From: Acidobacteriota bacterium
GTDB taxonomy: Bacteria > Acidobacteriota > Terriglobia > Terriglobales > Acidobacteriaceae
DNA length: 64,000 bases
Assembly: GCA_003225005.1 (NCBI GenBank)
Contig: QIAN01000268.1
Location: 49,262 to 113,261, forward strand
Reading direction: 5' to 3'
Shown: in pieces, positions 8,401 through 17,952 of the stretch
Layout of the letters: the number at the start of each line of letters is the position of its first letter
How positions within the stretch are numbered: the stretch's first letter is position 1
Notes under the pieces: model-generated
The model's database searches: none
Seen by the model: only the letters and a program-made list of their open reading frames with translations
What the model was told of the DNA's origin: nothing
Position numbers and translations under genes: made by a program

Positions 8401-9555
8401 ATGACTGAGCCGACATCCTCCCTCTCGCATCTCGATGTGGAAGAGCGCGAGAAGCCGTTTCTTGACGCTAATGAACTCGTTATTAATATGGGGCCGCAAC
8501 ATCCGGCCACACACGGCGTTTTGCGTGTCATTTTGCGGCTTGATGGCGAGAAGGTTCTGGGGCTCGAATGTGTTATCGGGTACCTGCACCGAGGCGTGGA
8601 GAAGATTGCCGAGAACCGTACTTACGCGATGTTCAATCCCTACGTCGACCGCATGGATTACGTGGCCGCGGTCTCGAATGGGCTGGGATATTGTGAGGCG
8701 GTCGAAAAGCTGCTGGGCGTCGAAGCTCCGCCACGGGCCCAGCATGTTCGAGTAATCTTGACGGAGCTGAACCGCCTGACCAGTCATCAGCTCTGGCTGG
8801 GGACGCATGCGCTTGATATTGGCGCCATCACCCCGCTTTTCTACACCTTCCGTGATCGCGAAGAGATTCTGAAAATCTTCGAAAAATATTGCGGGGCGCG
8901 CCTCACCACGCATGCTTTCCGCATTGGCGGCCTGCAATATGAGACCTACGACGGTTTTGAGAAAGACGTAAAGAACTTCCTTACCTTTGTCGCTCCAAAA
9001 ATTGATGAGTACGAAGAACTGCTTACTACCAACCGCATCTGGGTGGAGCGCACGAAGGGTGTGGGTATCCTTTCCGGCCAGGATTGCATTGCGCTGGGCG
9101 TGACCGGCCCGGTGTTGCGGGCAAGCGGCGTGAAATGGGATCTGCGCAAGGCTCAGCCGTACGCCAACTATAAGAATTTCGACTTCGAGATTCCCGTCGG
9201 ACAGAATGGCGACACCTATGACCGGTATCTGGTGCGCATGGCTGAGATGCGGCAGTCGCTTCGCATCATCCAGCAGGCAGTAGATGCGCTGCCGGAAGGC
9301 CCCATTATGGCTAAGGTGCCGAAGGTGATGAAACCGCCGGTGGGCGAGGTTTACCACTCGATCGAAGCGCCCAAGGGCGAATTGGGATACTTCATTGTCA
9401 GCGATGGATCTACGCAGCCCTATCGCTTGCGCGTGCGGCCGCCCTCGTTCGTGAATCTCCAGGCCCTGGACAAGATGTGCCGCGGCCAGCTCGTGGCCGA
9501 CGTGATCGCGGTGATCGGTACGCTCGATATTGTTTTGGGCGAGGTCGACCGCTGA
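8401..9555 (+). CDS. nuoD: NADH-quinone oxidoreductase subunit D
   Basis: 384 aa, the 49-kDa subunit that forms the quinone pocket with NuoB. Motifs are [12 protein letters not shown] near residue 30 (quinone-site His), [10 protein letters not shown] near 60, PYVDRMDYV near 80, GGLQYE near 175 and the canonical C-terminus GEVDR. The conserved Tyr and His of the pocket are present. The stop overlaps the nuoH start (TGATG), indicating translational coupling. No truncation or insertion is seen. Confidence 0.97.
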   Translation: MTEPTSSLSHLDVEEREKPFLDANELVINMGPQHPATHGVLRVILRLDGEKVLGLECVIGYLHRGVEKIAENRTYAMFNPYVDRMDYVAAVSNGLGYCEAVEKLLGVEAPPRAQHVRVILTELNRLTSHQLWLGTHALDIGAITPLFYTFRDREEILKIFEKYCGARLTTHAFRIGGLQYETYDGFEKDVKNFLTFVAPKIDEYEELLTTNRIWVERTKGVGILSGQDCIALGVTGPVLRASGVKWDLRKAQPYANYKNFDFEIPVGQNGDTYDRYLVRMAEMRQSLRIIQQAVDALPEGPIMAKVPKVMKPPVGEVYHSIEAPKGELGYFIVSDGSTQPYRLRVRPPSFVNLQALDKMCRGQLVADVIAVIGTLDIVLGEVDR

Positions 9556-10832
9556 TGCTTGACTACATCAAGTCGTACCTAACCAGCAATCTCACGCCCG
9601 GCTCCGCCGGAAACATGTTTTGGGCCTTCGTTTATATCGTTGTTATCTTCCTCGGCCTTTCCGTTGCAGTGATCGCAATGAACTGGCTGGAGCGCAAGAT
9701 TCTTGCTCACATGCAAGTCCGGCTTGGCCCCATGCGCGTTGGTCCACACGGATTGCTGCAGCCCATTGCTGACGCTATCAAGCTGCTGCTTAAAGAAGAC
9801 ATCATGCCGGCTGAGGCCGACGGCTTTGTCTTCTGGATGGCGCCCATATTTGTGGTGCTGGCGGCGTTCACCGTGTTCATCGTTGTGCCGTTCGGTCCCA
9901 CGCACGCTGTTACCGACATGAATATCGGGGTTCTCTTCATGCTCGGCGTATCGTCGTTGAGCGCCTTGGGGATCGTGATGGCGGGATGGGCCTCAAACTC
10001 GCACTATCCGCTGATTGGCGCGCTGCGCTCGAGCGCGCAGATGGTGTCCTACGAAATTGCCATGGGTATGGCGGTGATTTCGGCGGTGATGATGACCAGC
10101 TTGAACCAGCAGGGAACTGGGACTCTTAGCATGATTGGCATCGTGCAAGCGCAACAAGCACAGGGGATCTGGTTCATTTTCAAATTCTTTCCCCTAGGAC
10201 TGATCGCGTTCTTCATATTTGCAGTGGCCATGGTCGCGGAGACTAATCGCGCACCGTTCGATCTGCCGGAAGCGGAATCTGAGCTGACTGCTGGCTTTCA
10301 TACTGAGTATAGCGGATTCCGCTGGTCGCTATTTTTCCTGGCGGAATACTCGGCGATGATTGCGGTCTCGTCCATCGCTGTTACCCTATGGCTGGGCGGA
10401 TGGTTGCGGCCGTTTCCGAATCTTTTGACCGGCGCGAAATGGGATCTGTTTTTTTTCCTATTTCCCGGAATCACTTTTCTTTTTCTGGCAGGGATGTGCT
10501 TCTACAGCACGGTGCGGATGCCGAAGCACCCTCTTTTTCGAATTCAAACCATTGGCCTGGCTGGATTCGGCGTCGTCCTCGGTCTGATTGGCCTGATCTT
10601 GTTCATCCCCGCTGTGCGTGAGCGGGTGCAAGATATTTACTGGTTCTCGATGAAAGTTGCCGCATTCATGTACCTGTACATCTGGTATCGTGGCACGTTC
10701 CCGCGTTATCGCTTTGACCAGTTGATGAAAGTCGGGTGGAAGATCCTGCTGCCGATGGGGTTGGGCGTTCTTATCCTGACGGCAGGTGTGGGTCTGTGGC
10801 CGCTGATCCAACAAACCATATGGAACCGGTAG
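9555..10832 (+). CDS. nuoH: NADH-quinone oxidoreductase subunit H with an extra two-helix segment
   Basis: 425 aa from the ATG that overlaps the nuoD stop; the track ORF starts too far upstream. NuoH links the quinone cavity to the membrane arm. Conserved stretches are ERKILAHMQVRLGPMRVGPHG near residue 40, AETNRAPFDLPEAESELTAGFHTEYSG near 225-250 and RYRFDQLMKVGWK near 390. The family is usually about 320-350 aa. The surplus lies between WLRPFPN and DIYWFSMKVAAFMY (roughly bases 10421-10629) and holds two further hydrophobic helices separated by a basic STVRMPKHP loop. The stop overlaps nuoJ by 13 bases. nuoI, normally next, is missing. Confidence 0.94.
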   Translation: MLDYIKSYLTSNLTPGSAGNMFWAFVYIVVIFLGLSVAVIAMNWLERKILAHMQVRLGPMRVGPHGLLQPIADAIKLLLKEDIMPAEADGFVFWMAPIFVVLAAFTVFIVVPFGPTHAVTDMNIGVLFMLGVSSLSALGIVMAGWASNSHYPLIGALRSSAQMVSYEIAMGMAVISAVMMTSLNQQGTGTLSMIGIVQAQQAQGIWFIFKFFPLGLIAFFIFAVAMVAETNRAPFDLPEAESELTAGFHTEYSGFRWSLFFLAEYSAMIAVSSIAVTLWLGGWLRPFPNLLTGAKWDLFFFLFPGITFLFLAGMCFYSTVRMPKHPLFRIQTIGLAGFGVVLGLIGLILFIPAVRERVQDIYWFSMKVAAFMYLYIWYRGTFPRYRFDQLMKVGWKILLPMGLGVLILTAGVGLWPLIQQTIWNR

Positions 10833-11329
10833 CGACACCGTTTTTCTTTTACCTGCTCGGTGGGCTCATGCTCATCGGGGGCGTGCTGGTAATCACGCGC
10901 AAGAATCCTGTGCATTCGGCGTTGGCACTGATTGTCACACTGCTGGCGCAGGCGTCCATTTACTTGATGCTCTACGCGCCGTTCGTTGCCGGAGTGCAGA
11001 TCATTCTTTACGCTGGCGGGATTATGGTGTTGTTCCTGTTCGTGATCATGCTGGTCAGCATTGAACGCAGTCAGAGGGAGCGCCAGTTCAACAAGCAGTG
11101 GGTGGTAGGCATGGTTGCCGCAACCGCGCTGGGCGGTTTGTTTATTGCTGTATATACAAAGGGGCGGGGAATTTTCCCCGAGCACGCGTTGCCCGCGGTG
11201 GAAGCGCAAAATACGCAAAATGTTGGGACGTTGCTCTACGGACAGTACATGTTCGCGTTCGAGATCGCCTCGTTATTGTTGCTGGTGGCGATTATTGGCG
11301 CGGTGGTGATGGCGAAGAAGAGGATCTGA
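10820..11329 (+). CDS. nuoJ: NADH-quinone oxidoreductase subunit J
   Basis: 169 aa from the ATG at 10820, inside the last codons of nuoH. It is a five-helix antiporter-adjacent membrane subunit. Motifs are KNPVHSALALIV near residue 28 and GVQIILYAGGIMVLFLFVIML near 58-78, which carries the family's pi-bulge helix 3. A longer soluble-looking loop (YTKGRGIFPEHALP) separates helices 4 and 5. It is followed by a palindromic element before nuoK. Confidence 0.94.
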   Translation: MEPVATPFFFYLLGGLMLIGGVLVITRKNPVHSALALIVTLLAQASIYLMLYAPFVAGVQIILYAGGIMVLFLFVIMLVSIERSQRERQFNKQWVVGMVAATALGGLFIAVYTKGRGIFPEHALPAVEAQNTQNVGTLLYGQYMFAFEIASLLLLVAIIGAVVMAKKRI

Positions 11330-11335
11330 AGTAAA

Positions 11336-11419
11336 GCATTCAGCAGTCAGCCAGTAAAGTTGCATTGTACTTTGTGAGTGCCTAAGGACTGGAAGAGTTG
11401 AATGCTGACTGCTGAACGC
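11336..11419. repeat. palindromic element 1 (nuoJ-nuoK junction)
   Basis: Arms GCATTCAGCAGTCAGC and GCTGACTGCTGAACGC (15 of 16 complementary) are separated by about 50 bases. It is one of three elements with TCAGCATTCAGC-type arms in the nuo operon. Confidence 0.7.
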
Positions 11420-11437
11420 TGAGTGCCAACGTTTGGT

Positions 11438-11755
11438 ATGGACGCGATGCTCCACATCTCGACTTTGCACTATCTGGTCTTGGGCGCGGCCCTGTTTTTG
11501 TTGGGCGTGATCGGTGTGCTCACTCGCCGGAACGTGGTTGTGGTGTTGATGTCGATTGAACTGATCCTCAATGCGGTAAACCTGAACCTGGTTGCTTTCT
11601 CGCGTTACTGGGGCGGTTTACACGGCCAGGTGTTCGCCATTTTTGTGATTACTGATGCGGCGGCCGAAGCGGCCGTTGGTCTCGGCATATTGATCGCCTT
11701 CTTCAGAAATAAGGAGACGGTTAATGTGGACGAAGTGAATTTGCTGAAGTGGTAA
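11438..11755 (+). CDS. nuoK: NADH-quinone oxidoreductase subunit K
   Basis: About 102-105 aa, a three-helix membrane subunit. Typical content: [20 protein letters not shown], then [20 protein letters not shown], with the conserved membrane Glu residues used in proton transfer (SIEL, and [13 protein letters not shown] in helix 3). The start could be the ATG at 11438 or at 11447; the GTG at 11423 given in the track lies inside the preceding palindromic element and is unlikely. No clear ribosome-binding site is visible. Confidence 0.93.
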   Translation: MDAMLHISTLHYLVLGAALFLLGVIGVLTRRNVVVVLMSIELILNAVNLNLVAFSRYWGGLHGQVFAIFVITDAAAEAAVGLGILIAFFRNKETVNVDEVNLLKW

Positions 11756-11759
11756 ATGA

Positions 11760-11865
11760 GCATTCAGCAGTCAGCACTCAACACTCAGCATTCAGCCATT
11801 TTGAATTTCGGCGGAGTGTTGATTCGCGGTTTGCTGGCTGGGACTGAGTGCTGAGTGCTGAATGC
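11760..11865. repeat. palindromic element 2 (nuoK-nuoL junction)
   Basis: Left arm GCATTCAGCAGTCAGCACTCA...TCAGC and right arm GCTG...CTGAGTGCTGAGTGCTGAATGC. The nuoL start codon is part of the terminal GCTGAATGC. Confidence 0.7.
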
Positions 11866-13997
11866 TATTTCTAGACCACATCTGGCTGATTCCGTTGCTG
11901 CCTGCCTTCGGCGCTATCGTCATGTTTTGTTTCGGACGGAAGCTGCAGAAGGCGACGGTGAGCGCGGTTTGCGCGGGCGCAATCGTCGTTGCGTTTCTTT
12001 TCGCTTGCGGTGCGGTCTGGCAGTACACGAACTGGGCCTCGACTCCGCAGAATTTTCATCGGCCCTATCAGACGGTTCTCTACACATGGCTCGGTACCGA
12101 CACCCGACATCTGACTTATGTGCTCGACGACGGCAAGAGCACAGCCCCGTTCCAAGCTGACGCAGGCTTCCTGCTGGACCCTCTTTCCAGCATCTGGCTG
12201 TTGTTCGTCACCGGCGTCGGCATGTTGATCCATATTTATTCCATTGGGTACATGGCGCATGAGGGCGGGTACTACCGATTCTTCGGATATCTCAACCTCT
12301 TCATGTTCTCGATGCTGACGCTGATCCTGGCCAACAATTACGTCTTGCTATTTGTTGGATGGGAGGGCGTGGGCCTTTGTTCTTATCTACTGATTGGTTT
12401 CTACTTTCATCGCACGTCGGCCAGCGACGCGGCCAACAAAGCCTTCATCGTGAACCGCATTGGCGACGCCGGATTCCTGCTGGGGATGTTTTTCATTGCC
12501 CGGTATTTTGGCTCGCTACAGTTTACAGAGGTTACTCGCCTGGCGCACAGCGGGCAATTCGCCATCGGCGATCCCCTCATCACTGCTGCGACGCTTCTGC
12601 TTTTTGTGGGCGCGTGCGGCAAGTCAGCGCAGTTGCCGCTCTACATCTGGCTGCCTGACGCCATGGAGGGACCGACGCCGGTGTCCGCGCTCATTCATGC
12701 CGCGACCATGGTTACGGCCGGCATTTACATGGTGGCGCGGTCGAACGCCCTGTTCGTGCTGGCGCCGACATCAATGGAAACGGTAGCAATCGTCGGAGCG
12801 CTGACTGCAATCTTCGCCGCCTCCATTGGCCTGGTGCAGAACGACATCAAACGCGTGCTGGCTTACTCCACGGTATCGCAGCTTGGCTATATGTTTCTCG
12901 CCTTGGGCGTGGGTGCATTCTCAGCAGGCGTGTTTCATGTCTTCACTCACGCGTTCTTCAAAGCCCTGCTCTTCCTTGGGGCCGGATCGGTGATTCATGC
13001 CATGAGTGGCGAGCAGGACATGCGCAACATGGGCGACCTGCATCGGCGCATTCCGGTTACACACTGGACCATGTTCATCGCCACGCTAGCCATCGCCGGC
13101 ATTCCACCCTTTGCGGGATTCTTTTCCAAAGATGAGATTCTGTGGCAGACCTGGACCTCTCAAGGCGGCGCATATCGCCTGCTCTGGGTAGTCGGGTACT
13201 TCACGGCGCTGATGACTGCCTTCTACATGTTTCGGCTGATGTATCTGAGCTTCCACGGCCGTCCCCGAATGAGCCATGAAGTGGAGCATCACATTCATGA
13301 GTCGCCTACTTCAATGACGGGTCCGCTGGTGGTACTTGCAGTCTGCTCGGTGTTCGCCGGTTTTCTGGGATGGCCGCACAGCCTGGGAGGGTCGGACCGC
13401 TTTGCCAAATTTCTGGAGCCAGTGTTCGCCCGCGAAGCTCAGGTTCTGACCGAACAAGACAGAGCCGCGCAGGTAGCGGCCGGGGAGAAAGAAGCAGAAC
13501 ACACCACCTCGACTGAATACCTGCTGATGTTCATGTCAGTAGCGGCGGGAGTGGTCGGCTGGGGAATGGCATGGAAGGCTTACCGCCACGCCGACAGGGG
13601 ATACGTCGAGCCCACCGCTGCCGCTCCGCTCGTATACAACACGTTGCTCAACAAGTATTACGTAGACGAGGGCTACGACTATGTCTTCACCGGCCGCCGC
13701 AAGATTGGCGACACAAGGCTGGGGGTGCTTGGCCTCGGCGAGGCTTCGGCCTGGTTTGATTCCAACATCGTAGACAGCTTGGTGAACGGTGCGGGCTGGA
13801 TCACGCGCCTTACAGCCACAATTTCCAGTTGGTGGGACAAGTGGGTCATCGACGGCGTCGGGGTCAACGGTCCGGCTATTTTTGCGCGTATGCTTTCGTA
13901 TCCGGCCCGCTTGTTCGAGTGGGGCCTGGTTCAGTGGTACGCGCTGGTCATGACCGCGGGGCTGGTCGGGTTCGTTTTCTATTACGTGTACCAGTGA
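11862..13997 (+). CDS. nuoL: NADH-quinone oxidoreductase subunit L
   Basis: 711 aa, an antiporter-like proton-pumping subunit at the distal end of the membrane arm with the long lateral helix at its C-terminus. The conserved core includes GWEGVGLCSYLLIGFY near residue 166, the SALIHAATMVTAGIYM segment near 280, lysine-bearing helices such as QNDIKRVLAYSTVSQLGYM near 330, and the GIPPFAGFFSKDEIL motif near 412. Ile-Pro-Pro and the charged membrane residues look intact. A hydrophilic, Ala/Glu-rich stretch (residues ~520-550) precedes the last helices. The start codon lies inside palindromic element 2. Confidence 0.97.
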   Translation: MLFLDHIWLIPLLPAFGAIVMFCFGRKLQKATVSAVCAGAIVVAFLFACGAVWQYTNWASTPQNFHRPYQTVLYTWLGTDTRHLTYVLDDGKSTAPFQADAGFLLDPLSSIWLLFVTGVGMLIHIYSIGYMAHEGGYYRFFGYLNLFMFSMLTLILANNYVLLFVGWEGVGLCSYLLIGFYFHRTSASDAANKAFIVNRIGDAGFLLGMFFIARYFGSLQFTEVTRLAHSGQFAIGDPLITAATLLLFVGACGKSAQLPLYIWLPDAMEGPTPVSALIHAATMVTAGIYMVARSNALFVLAPTSMETVAIVGALTAIFAASIGLVQNDIKRVLAYSTVSQLGYMFLALGVGAFSAGVFHVFTHAFFKALLFLGAGSVIHAMSGEQDMRNMGDLHRRIPVTHWTMFIATLAIAGIPPFAGFFSKDEILWQTWTSQGGAYRLLWVVGYFTALMTAFYMFRLMYLSFHGRPRMSHEVEHHIHESPTSMTGPLVVLAVCSVFAGFLGWPHSLGGSDRFAKFLEPVFAREAQVLTEQDRAAQVAAGEKEAEHTTSTEYLLMFMSVAAGVVGWGMAWKAYRHADRGYVEPTAAAPLVYNTLLNKYYVDEGYDYVFTGRRKIGDTRLGVLGLGEASAWFDSNIVDSLVNGAGWITRLTATISSWWDKWVIDGVGVNGPAIFARMLSYPARLFEWGLVQWYALVMTAGLVGFVFYYVYQ

Positions 13998-14002
13998 TGA
14001 AC

Positions 14003-14084
14003 GGCACTCAGCATTCAGCCAGTACGGGTCCTTGCCGACAAGCTTCACCGCGATGGGCTGAATGAATGCTGATATCTGAGTGCC
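14003..14084. repeat. palindromic element 3 (nuoL-nuoM junction)
   Basis: Arms GGCACTCAGCATTCAGCC and GGCTGAATgaatGCTGATaTCTGAGTGCC, the same family as elements 1 and 2. Confidence 0.7.
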
Positions 14085-14117
14085 GAATGCTGCGAACTGG
14101 CAACTGAGAACTGCTCT

Positions 14118-15773
14118 ATGCAATCTCACATCCTCTCGATCATCCTGTTCACGCCGCTGGTAGGCGCGATTGTTCTCTTATTCGTTCCCAAGCAGAATGA
14201 AGACGCCGTCCGCTGGATTGCGAACGTCTTCGCCCTGGCCGGCTTTCTAGTTTCGCTGCCACTGGTGCCTTGGTTCTGGGAAAAGCGCTTCGAACCCGGT
14301 TTCAAGTTTATTGAGGGCGCGGCCAATAACTGGATTCCGTCCATCGGCGCGGGTTATGTCCTGGGCATTGATGGCATCTCTTTTCTGCTGATCATGCTCA
14401 CCACACTGTTGGGCTGGATCTCGATCCTTTCTTCCTGGACCGCAATCGAGAACCGAGTCAAGGAATATTACATCTGGTTCCTGATACTTCAGACCGGCAT
14501 GCTCGGCGTGTTTATGGCTTTAGACTTCTTCCTCTTCTTTGTATTCTGGGAAGCCATGCTGGTACCCATGTATCTCCTGATCGGAATATGGGGCGGCCCG
14601 CGCAAGCTCTATGCCGCGATTAAATTCTTTCTGTATACCTTGGCCGGGTCCGTGCTGATGCTGCTGGGCATCCTGTTCCTATACTTCCATCACCATGGCG
14701 AGACCAACGTTTATACCTTCAGCATTCGGGAGCTGTACAAGACCGCGCCGCACATTTATTTCGATCCCAACTATGGTCCTGGCATCGCGATATTGCTATT
14801 CTTTGCCTTCTTCTTCGCGTTTGCCATCAAGGTGCCGATGTTCCCGTTCCATACCTGGCTGCCGGACGCGCACGTGGAGGCTCCCACGGCAGGCTCCGTC
14901 ATTCTGGCAGGCGTTCTGCTGAAGATGGGAACATACGGCTTCATCCGTTTCTCGTTGCCGTTTTTCCCGGATGTGCTCACCCACACAAAAGTCCGCAGCT
15001 GGATGATTGTGCTTTCCATCATCGCGATCATCTACGGCGCTCTCGTGTCACTCATGCAGAAGGACATGAAGAAGCTGGTAGCCTATTCGTCAGTCAGCCA
15101 CCTAGGATTCTGCACCCTCGGAATTTTTGCGCTCACGCCGCTCGGATTAAGCGGATCAGTACTGCAGCAGATCAATCACGGCATCTCGACGGGCGCACTG
15201 TTCTTGATCGTCGGCATCCTCTACGAACGCCGTCACACGCGTGAGATTGCCGAATACGGCGGCATCTCGAATGTAATGCCGGTGTACGCCACCATAACCA
15301 TGATCATGTTCCTCTCTTCAATGGGTCTGCCGCTGCTCAACGGATTTGTCGGAGAGTTCACCATCCTGCAGGGCACATTCATGGAGAACTGGAAGTGGGG
15401 TGCGTGGGCGGTTCCTGGAGTCGTACTGGCGGCTGCGTATTTGTTGTGGCTTTATCAGCGCGTCTTCTTCGGACAGGTCACGAATCCGAAGAATGAAAAA
15501 CTGCATGACTTGACCCCGCGCGAAGTGCTGACCTTTGTGCCGCTGATCATCATGGCTTTCTGGATCGGGTTGTATCCGAAACCGTTTTTCGAGATTCTCG
15601 AACAGCCGGTAAATCAGCTAGTCCAGACGGTACGCCCTGACTATCCGCTGCCTCCGGGCGCGGTAAACGCGACGAATGAGCCTGCGGCGCTGACCGTTCC
15701 CGTAGCCGTGGCCGCGAATCCACCAACCGCTGTTCAAGCCCGACCTGCCGCGTCGGTGAAAGGGAAGAACTAG
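14118..15773 (+). CDS. nuoM: NADH-quinone oxidoreductase subunit M
   Basis: 551 aa, an antiporter-like subunit of the membrane arm. Motifs: DGISFLLIMLTTLLG near residue 88, FWEAMLVPMYLLIGIWGGPRK near 142-163 (the conserved Glu of helix 5), FPFHTWLPDAHVEAPTAGSVILAGVLLKMGTYG near 240-272 and KDMKKLVAYSSVSHLGF near 315. The C-terminal ~50 residues are Pro/Ala-rich and outside the family core. The stop TAG overlaps the GTG start of nuoN by one base. Confidence 0.97.
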   Translation: MQSHILSIILFTPLVGAIVLLFVPKQNEDAVRWIANVFALAGFLVSLPLVPWFWEKRFEPGFKFIEGAANNWIPSIGAGYVLGIDGISFLLIMLTTLLGWISILSSWTAIENRVKEYYIWFLILQTGMLGVFMALDFFLFFVFWEAMLVPMYLLIGIWGGPRKLYAAIKFFLYTLAGSVLMLLGILFLYFHHHGETNVYTFSIRELYKTAPHIYFDPNYGPGIAILLFFAFFFAFAIKVPMFPFHTWLPDAHVEAPTAGSVILAGVLLKMGTYGFIRFSLPFFPDVLTHTKVRSWMIVLSIIAIIYGALVSLMQKDMKKLVAYSSVSHLGFCTLGIFALTPLGLSGSVLQQINHGISTGALFLIVGILYERRHTREIAEYGGISNVMPVYATITMIMFLSSMGLPLLNGFVGEFTILQGTFMENWKWGAWAVPGVVLAAAYLLWLYQRVFFGQVTNPKNEKLHDLTPREVLTFVPLIIMAFWIGLYPKPFFEILEQPVNQLVQTVRPDYPLPPGAVNATNEPAALTVPVAVAANPPTAVQARPAASVKGKN

Positions 15774-17317
15774 TGGGAGTGCTTTCACAATTCACGTGGA
15801 CGGACTATCTGCTGGCTCTGCCCTTTACCCTGCTGACACTCTTTGCTCTTGGCCTCCTGCTGATTGATCTCATCCTGCCCGTCGAGGCCAAGTGGGCCAA
15901 CGCAGTTACGGCTTTCGTTGGAGTGTTGTTCTCTGCGGCGGGCGTATTCAAGATCCAGCTGTGGATGAGCGCAACCTCTAGCCAAGGTTCGCTGGGCTTC
16001 ATGCGCACCATGATCGTGGACCGCTTCGCCATCTATTTCTTCTATTTGTTCCTGGCGAGCACGGCCATCGCCATTCTCATCTCCGTGCGCTACATGGAGA
16101 TCGAGCACGAGCACCATGGCGAGTACTACGCCCTCATGTTGCTGTCCGTTGCGGGCATGATGGCCATGGCTGCCGGCTACGACATCGTGCTCATCTTCAT
16201 CGGGCTAGAGCTAATGGCGATTTCGACTTATGTGCTGGTCGGATTCCTGCGGCGCGACCGTCGATCGAACGAAGCAGCGCTGAAGTATCTGCTGTTGGGA
16301 GCGTTCTCTTCAGGAATCTTCGCCTATGGCTTGTCATTATTTTATGGCCTGACCGGCAGCACCAACCTCGGTATCATTGCGAGCCAACTTAGCAGGATCC
16401 TTGCGAAGGATCCGCATAACCCAATCGCGATCGTTGCACTACTCACCACGGCGACGGGCTTACTGTTTAAGATCGCCGCCGTGCCTTTCCATCAGTGGGC
16501 TCCGGACGCGTATGAAGGCGCGCCCACCAGCATTACCGGATTTATGTCGGTGGCTGTTAAAGCTGCAGGGTGGGCGATGCTGCTGCGCGTACTGCTCTGG
16601 GGACTCCTTCCCATGCGTTCGGTGTGGGTACCGCTCATCGTCTTCGTGGCCATCGCCACCATGACGGGGGCAAATTTTGCCGCTCTCACCCAGACCAACG
16701 TGAAGCGCCTGCTCGCGTATTCGTCGATCGCGCACGTCGGCTACATGCTACTGGGGCTGGTGGCTGGGTCTCCGACTGAACTGAGTCCAGATGGCATTAA
16801 GGGCATCCTGATTTACCTCCTCGTCTACACCTTCATGAACCTGGGCGCCTTCGGAGTCATTACCTCGCTGCGCCACCGCAATGTAATCGGCGACGAACTG
16901 GACGACATTAACGGCCTCTACCAGCGCGCACCTACGGAAGCTGTGCTCATGCTGATCTTCTTGCTTTCGCTGGCTGGTATTCCTCCGCTGGCAGGCTTCT
17001 GGGGAAAGTACTTCATCTTCCTGAGTCTGATCGAAACCGGCCATTATGTGTTGGCGTCGCTGGGCGTGCTGTATTCCGTCTTCGGACTCTACTATTATCT
17101 AAAAATAGCCAATGCCGTGTTCATGGGGAAGGCGGAAGAAAAAGAGCCGCTGCCAGTGAGCCTCGGCATGCGCGCTGCGCTGGGCCTCAGCGGCTTTGCT
17201 ACGCTCTACATCGGGGTCATGCCCGAACAATTTATTCGGCTGGTGAATTGGTCGTTGGGTTTGGCACAAAATCCCGCGGTGGCGCGATTAGTCCGTCAGG
17301 CGCGCTTGCTCCAATAA
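15773..17317 (+). CDS. nuoN: NADH-quinone oxidoreductase subunit N
   Basis: 514 aa from a GTG overlapping the nuoM stop. It is the antiporter-like subunit next to NuoM. Visible motifs: GLELMAISTYVLVGFLRRDRRSNEAALKYLLLGAFSSG near residues 143-180, PFHQWAPDAYEGAPTSITGFMSVAVKAAG near 238-266, TQTNVKRLLAYSSIAHVGYML near 308 and SLAGIPPLAGFWGKYFIF near 400. It is the last nuo gene; the rest of complex I must be encoded elsewhere. No terminator is visible before the next gene. Confidence 0.97.
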   Translation: MGVLSQFTWTDYLLALPFTLLTLFALGLLLIDLILPVEAKWANAVTAFVGVLFSAAGVFKIQLWMSATSSQGSLGFMRTMIVDRFAIYFFYLFLASTAIAILISVRYMEIEHEHHGEYYALMLLSVAGMMAMAAGYDIVLIFIGLELMAISTYVLVGFLRRDRRSNEAALKYLLLGAFSSGIFAYGLSLFYGLTGSTNLGIIASQLSRILAKDPHNPIAIVALLTTATGLLFKIAAVPFHQWAPDAYEGAPTSITGFMSVAVKAAGWAMLLRVLLWGLLPMRSVWVPLIVFVAIATMTGANFAALTQTNVKRLLAYSSIAHVGYMLLGLVAGSPTELSPDGIKGILIYLLVYTFMNLGAFGVITSLRHRNVIGDELDDINGLYQRAPTEAVLMLIFLLSLAGIPPLAGFWGKYFIFLSLIETGHYVLASLGVLYSVFGLYYYLKIANAVFMGKAEEKEPLPVSLGMRAALGLSGFATLYIGVMPEQFIRLVNWSLGLAQNPAVARLVRQARLLQ

Positions 17318-17374
17318 CAGCAGAACCAAACCGCTAGAGTGAATTAGCAGGATTCCTCGTAGGGAAGCTAAACA

Positions 17375-17944
17375 GTGAATTTCCACATCCGGCAAGCCAT
17401 TCACTCGGACATCCCGCCCCTCAAAGTACTGATCGATTCCTCAGTTCGGGCCCTGCAGGCACAGGATTACTCTCCGGCACAGATGGAGAGTGCGCTCAAA
17501 ACGGTCTATGGCGTGGACAGTCAATTAATCGAGGATGGCACGTATTTCGTCGCTGAAGTCGTGAAAGACGAAGCCCCGCGGATGTCCGGGCAGTCTGGGC
17601 CGCTCATTGTGGGTTGCGGGGGATGGAGCAAGCGCAAGACGCTCTACGGTGGCGACCATTGGACTGGCCGACACGACGAACTACTCGATCTACGCCATGA
17701 CGCCGCGAGGATTCGGGCTTTCTTTGTTCATCCAAACTGGGCGCGTCGGGGAATCGGAAGCATGCTTCTCCAGGCCTGCGAAGAAGCTGCGAAAACCGCT
17801 GGCTTTACACGGCTGGAAATGGGAGCGACCTTGACTGGCGTCCCTTTCTACAGGGCCAAAGGTTACATTGCCTCGGAGCCTCTCGAGGTTCCGTTGGCCA
17901 ATGGCGAATCGCTCCCCATTGTGCGCATGACGAAAGAGGCGTAG
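17375..17944 (+). CDS. GNAT-family N-acetyltransferase
   Basis: 189 aa, single GNAT domain. The acetyl-CoA-binding motif A is clear: RAFFVHPNWARRGIGSMLLQACEEAA (R-R-G-I-G-S, residues ~110-135), followed by the strand-turn FYRAKGYIA near the C-terminus. The N-terminus IRQAIHSDIPPLKVLI is a typical GNAT opening. It starts at a GTG with TAGGGAAGC upstream. It lies between nuoN and the atp genes on the same strand. The substrate cannot be told; a link to respiration is positional only. Confidence 0.85.
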   Translation: MNFHIRQAIHSDIPPLKVLIDSSVRALQAQDYSPAQMESALKTVYGVDSQLIEDGTYFVAEVVKDEAPRMSGQSGPLIVGCGGWSKRKTLYGGDHWTGRHDELLDLRHDAARIRAFFVHPNWARRGIGSMLLQACEEAAKTAGFTRLEMGATLTGVPFYRAKGYIASEPLEVPLANGESLPIVRMTKEA

Positions 17945-17952
17945 AAAGAGTT

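Noticed and set aside
8389-9357. 322-codon minus-strand ORF opposite nuoD
   Set aside because: Shadow of a fully conserved nuoD; no start signal or recognisable protein.
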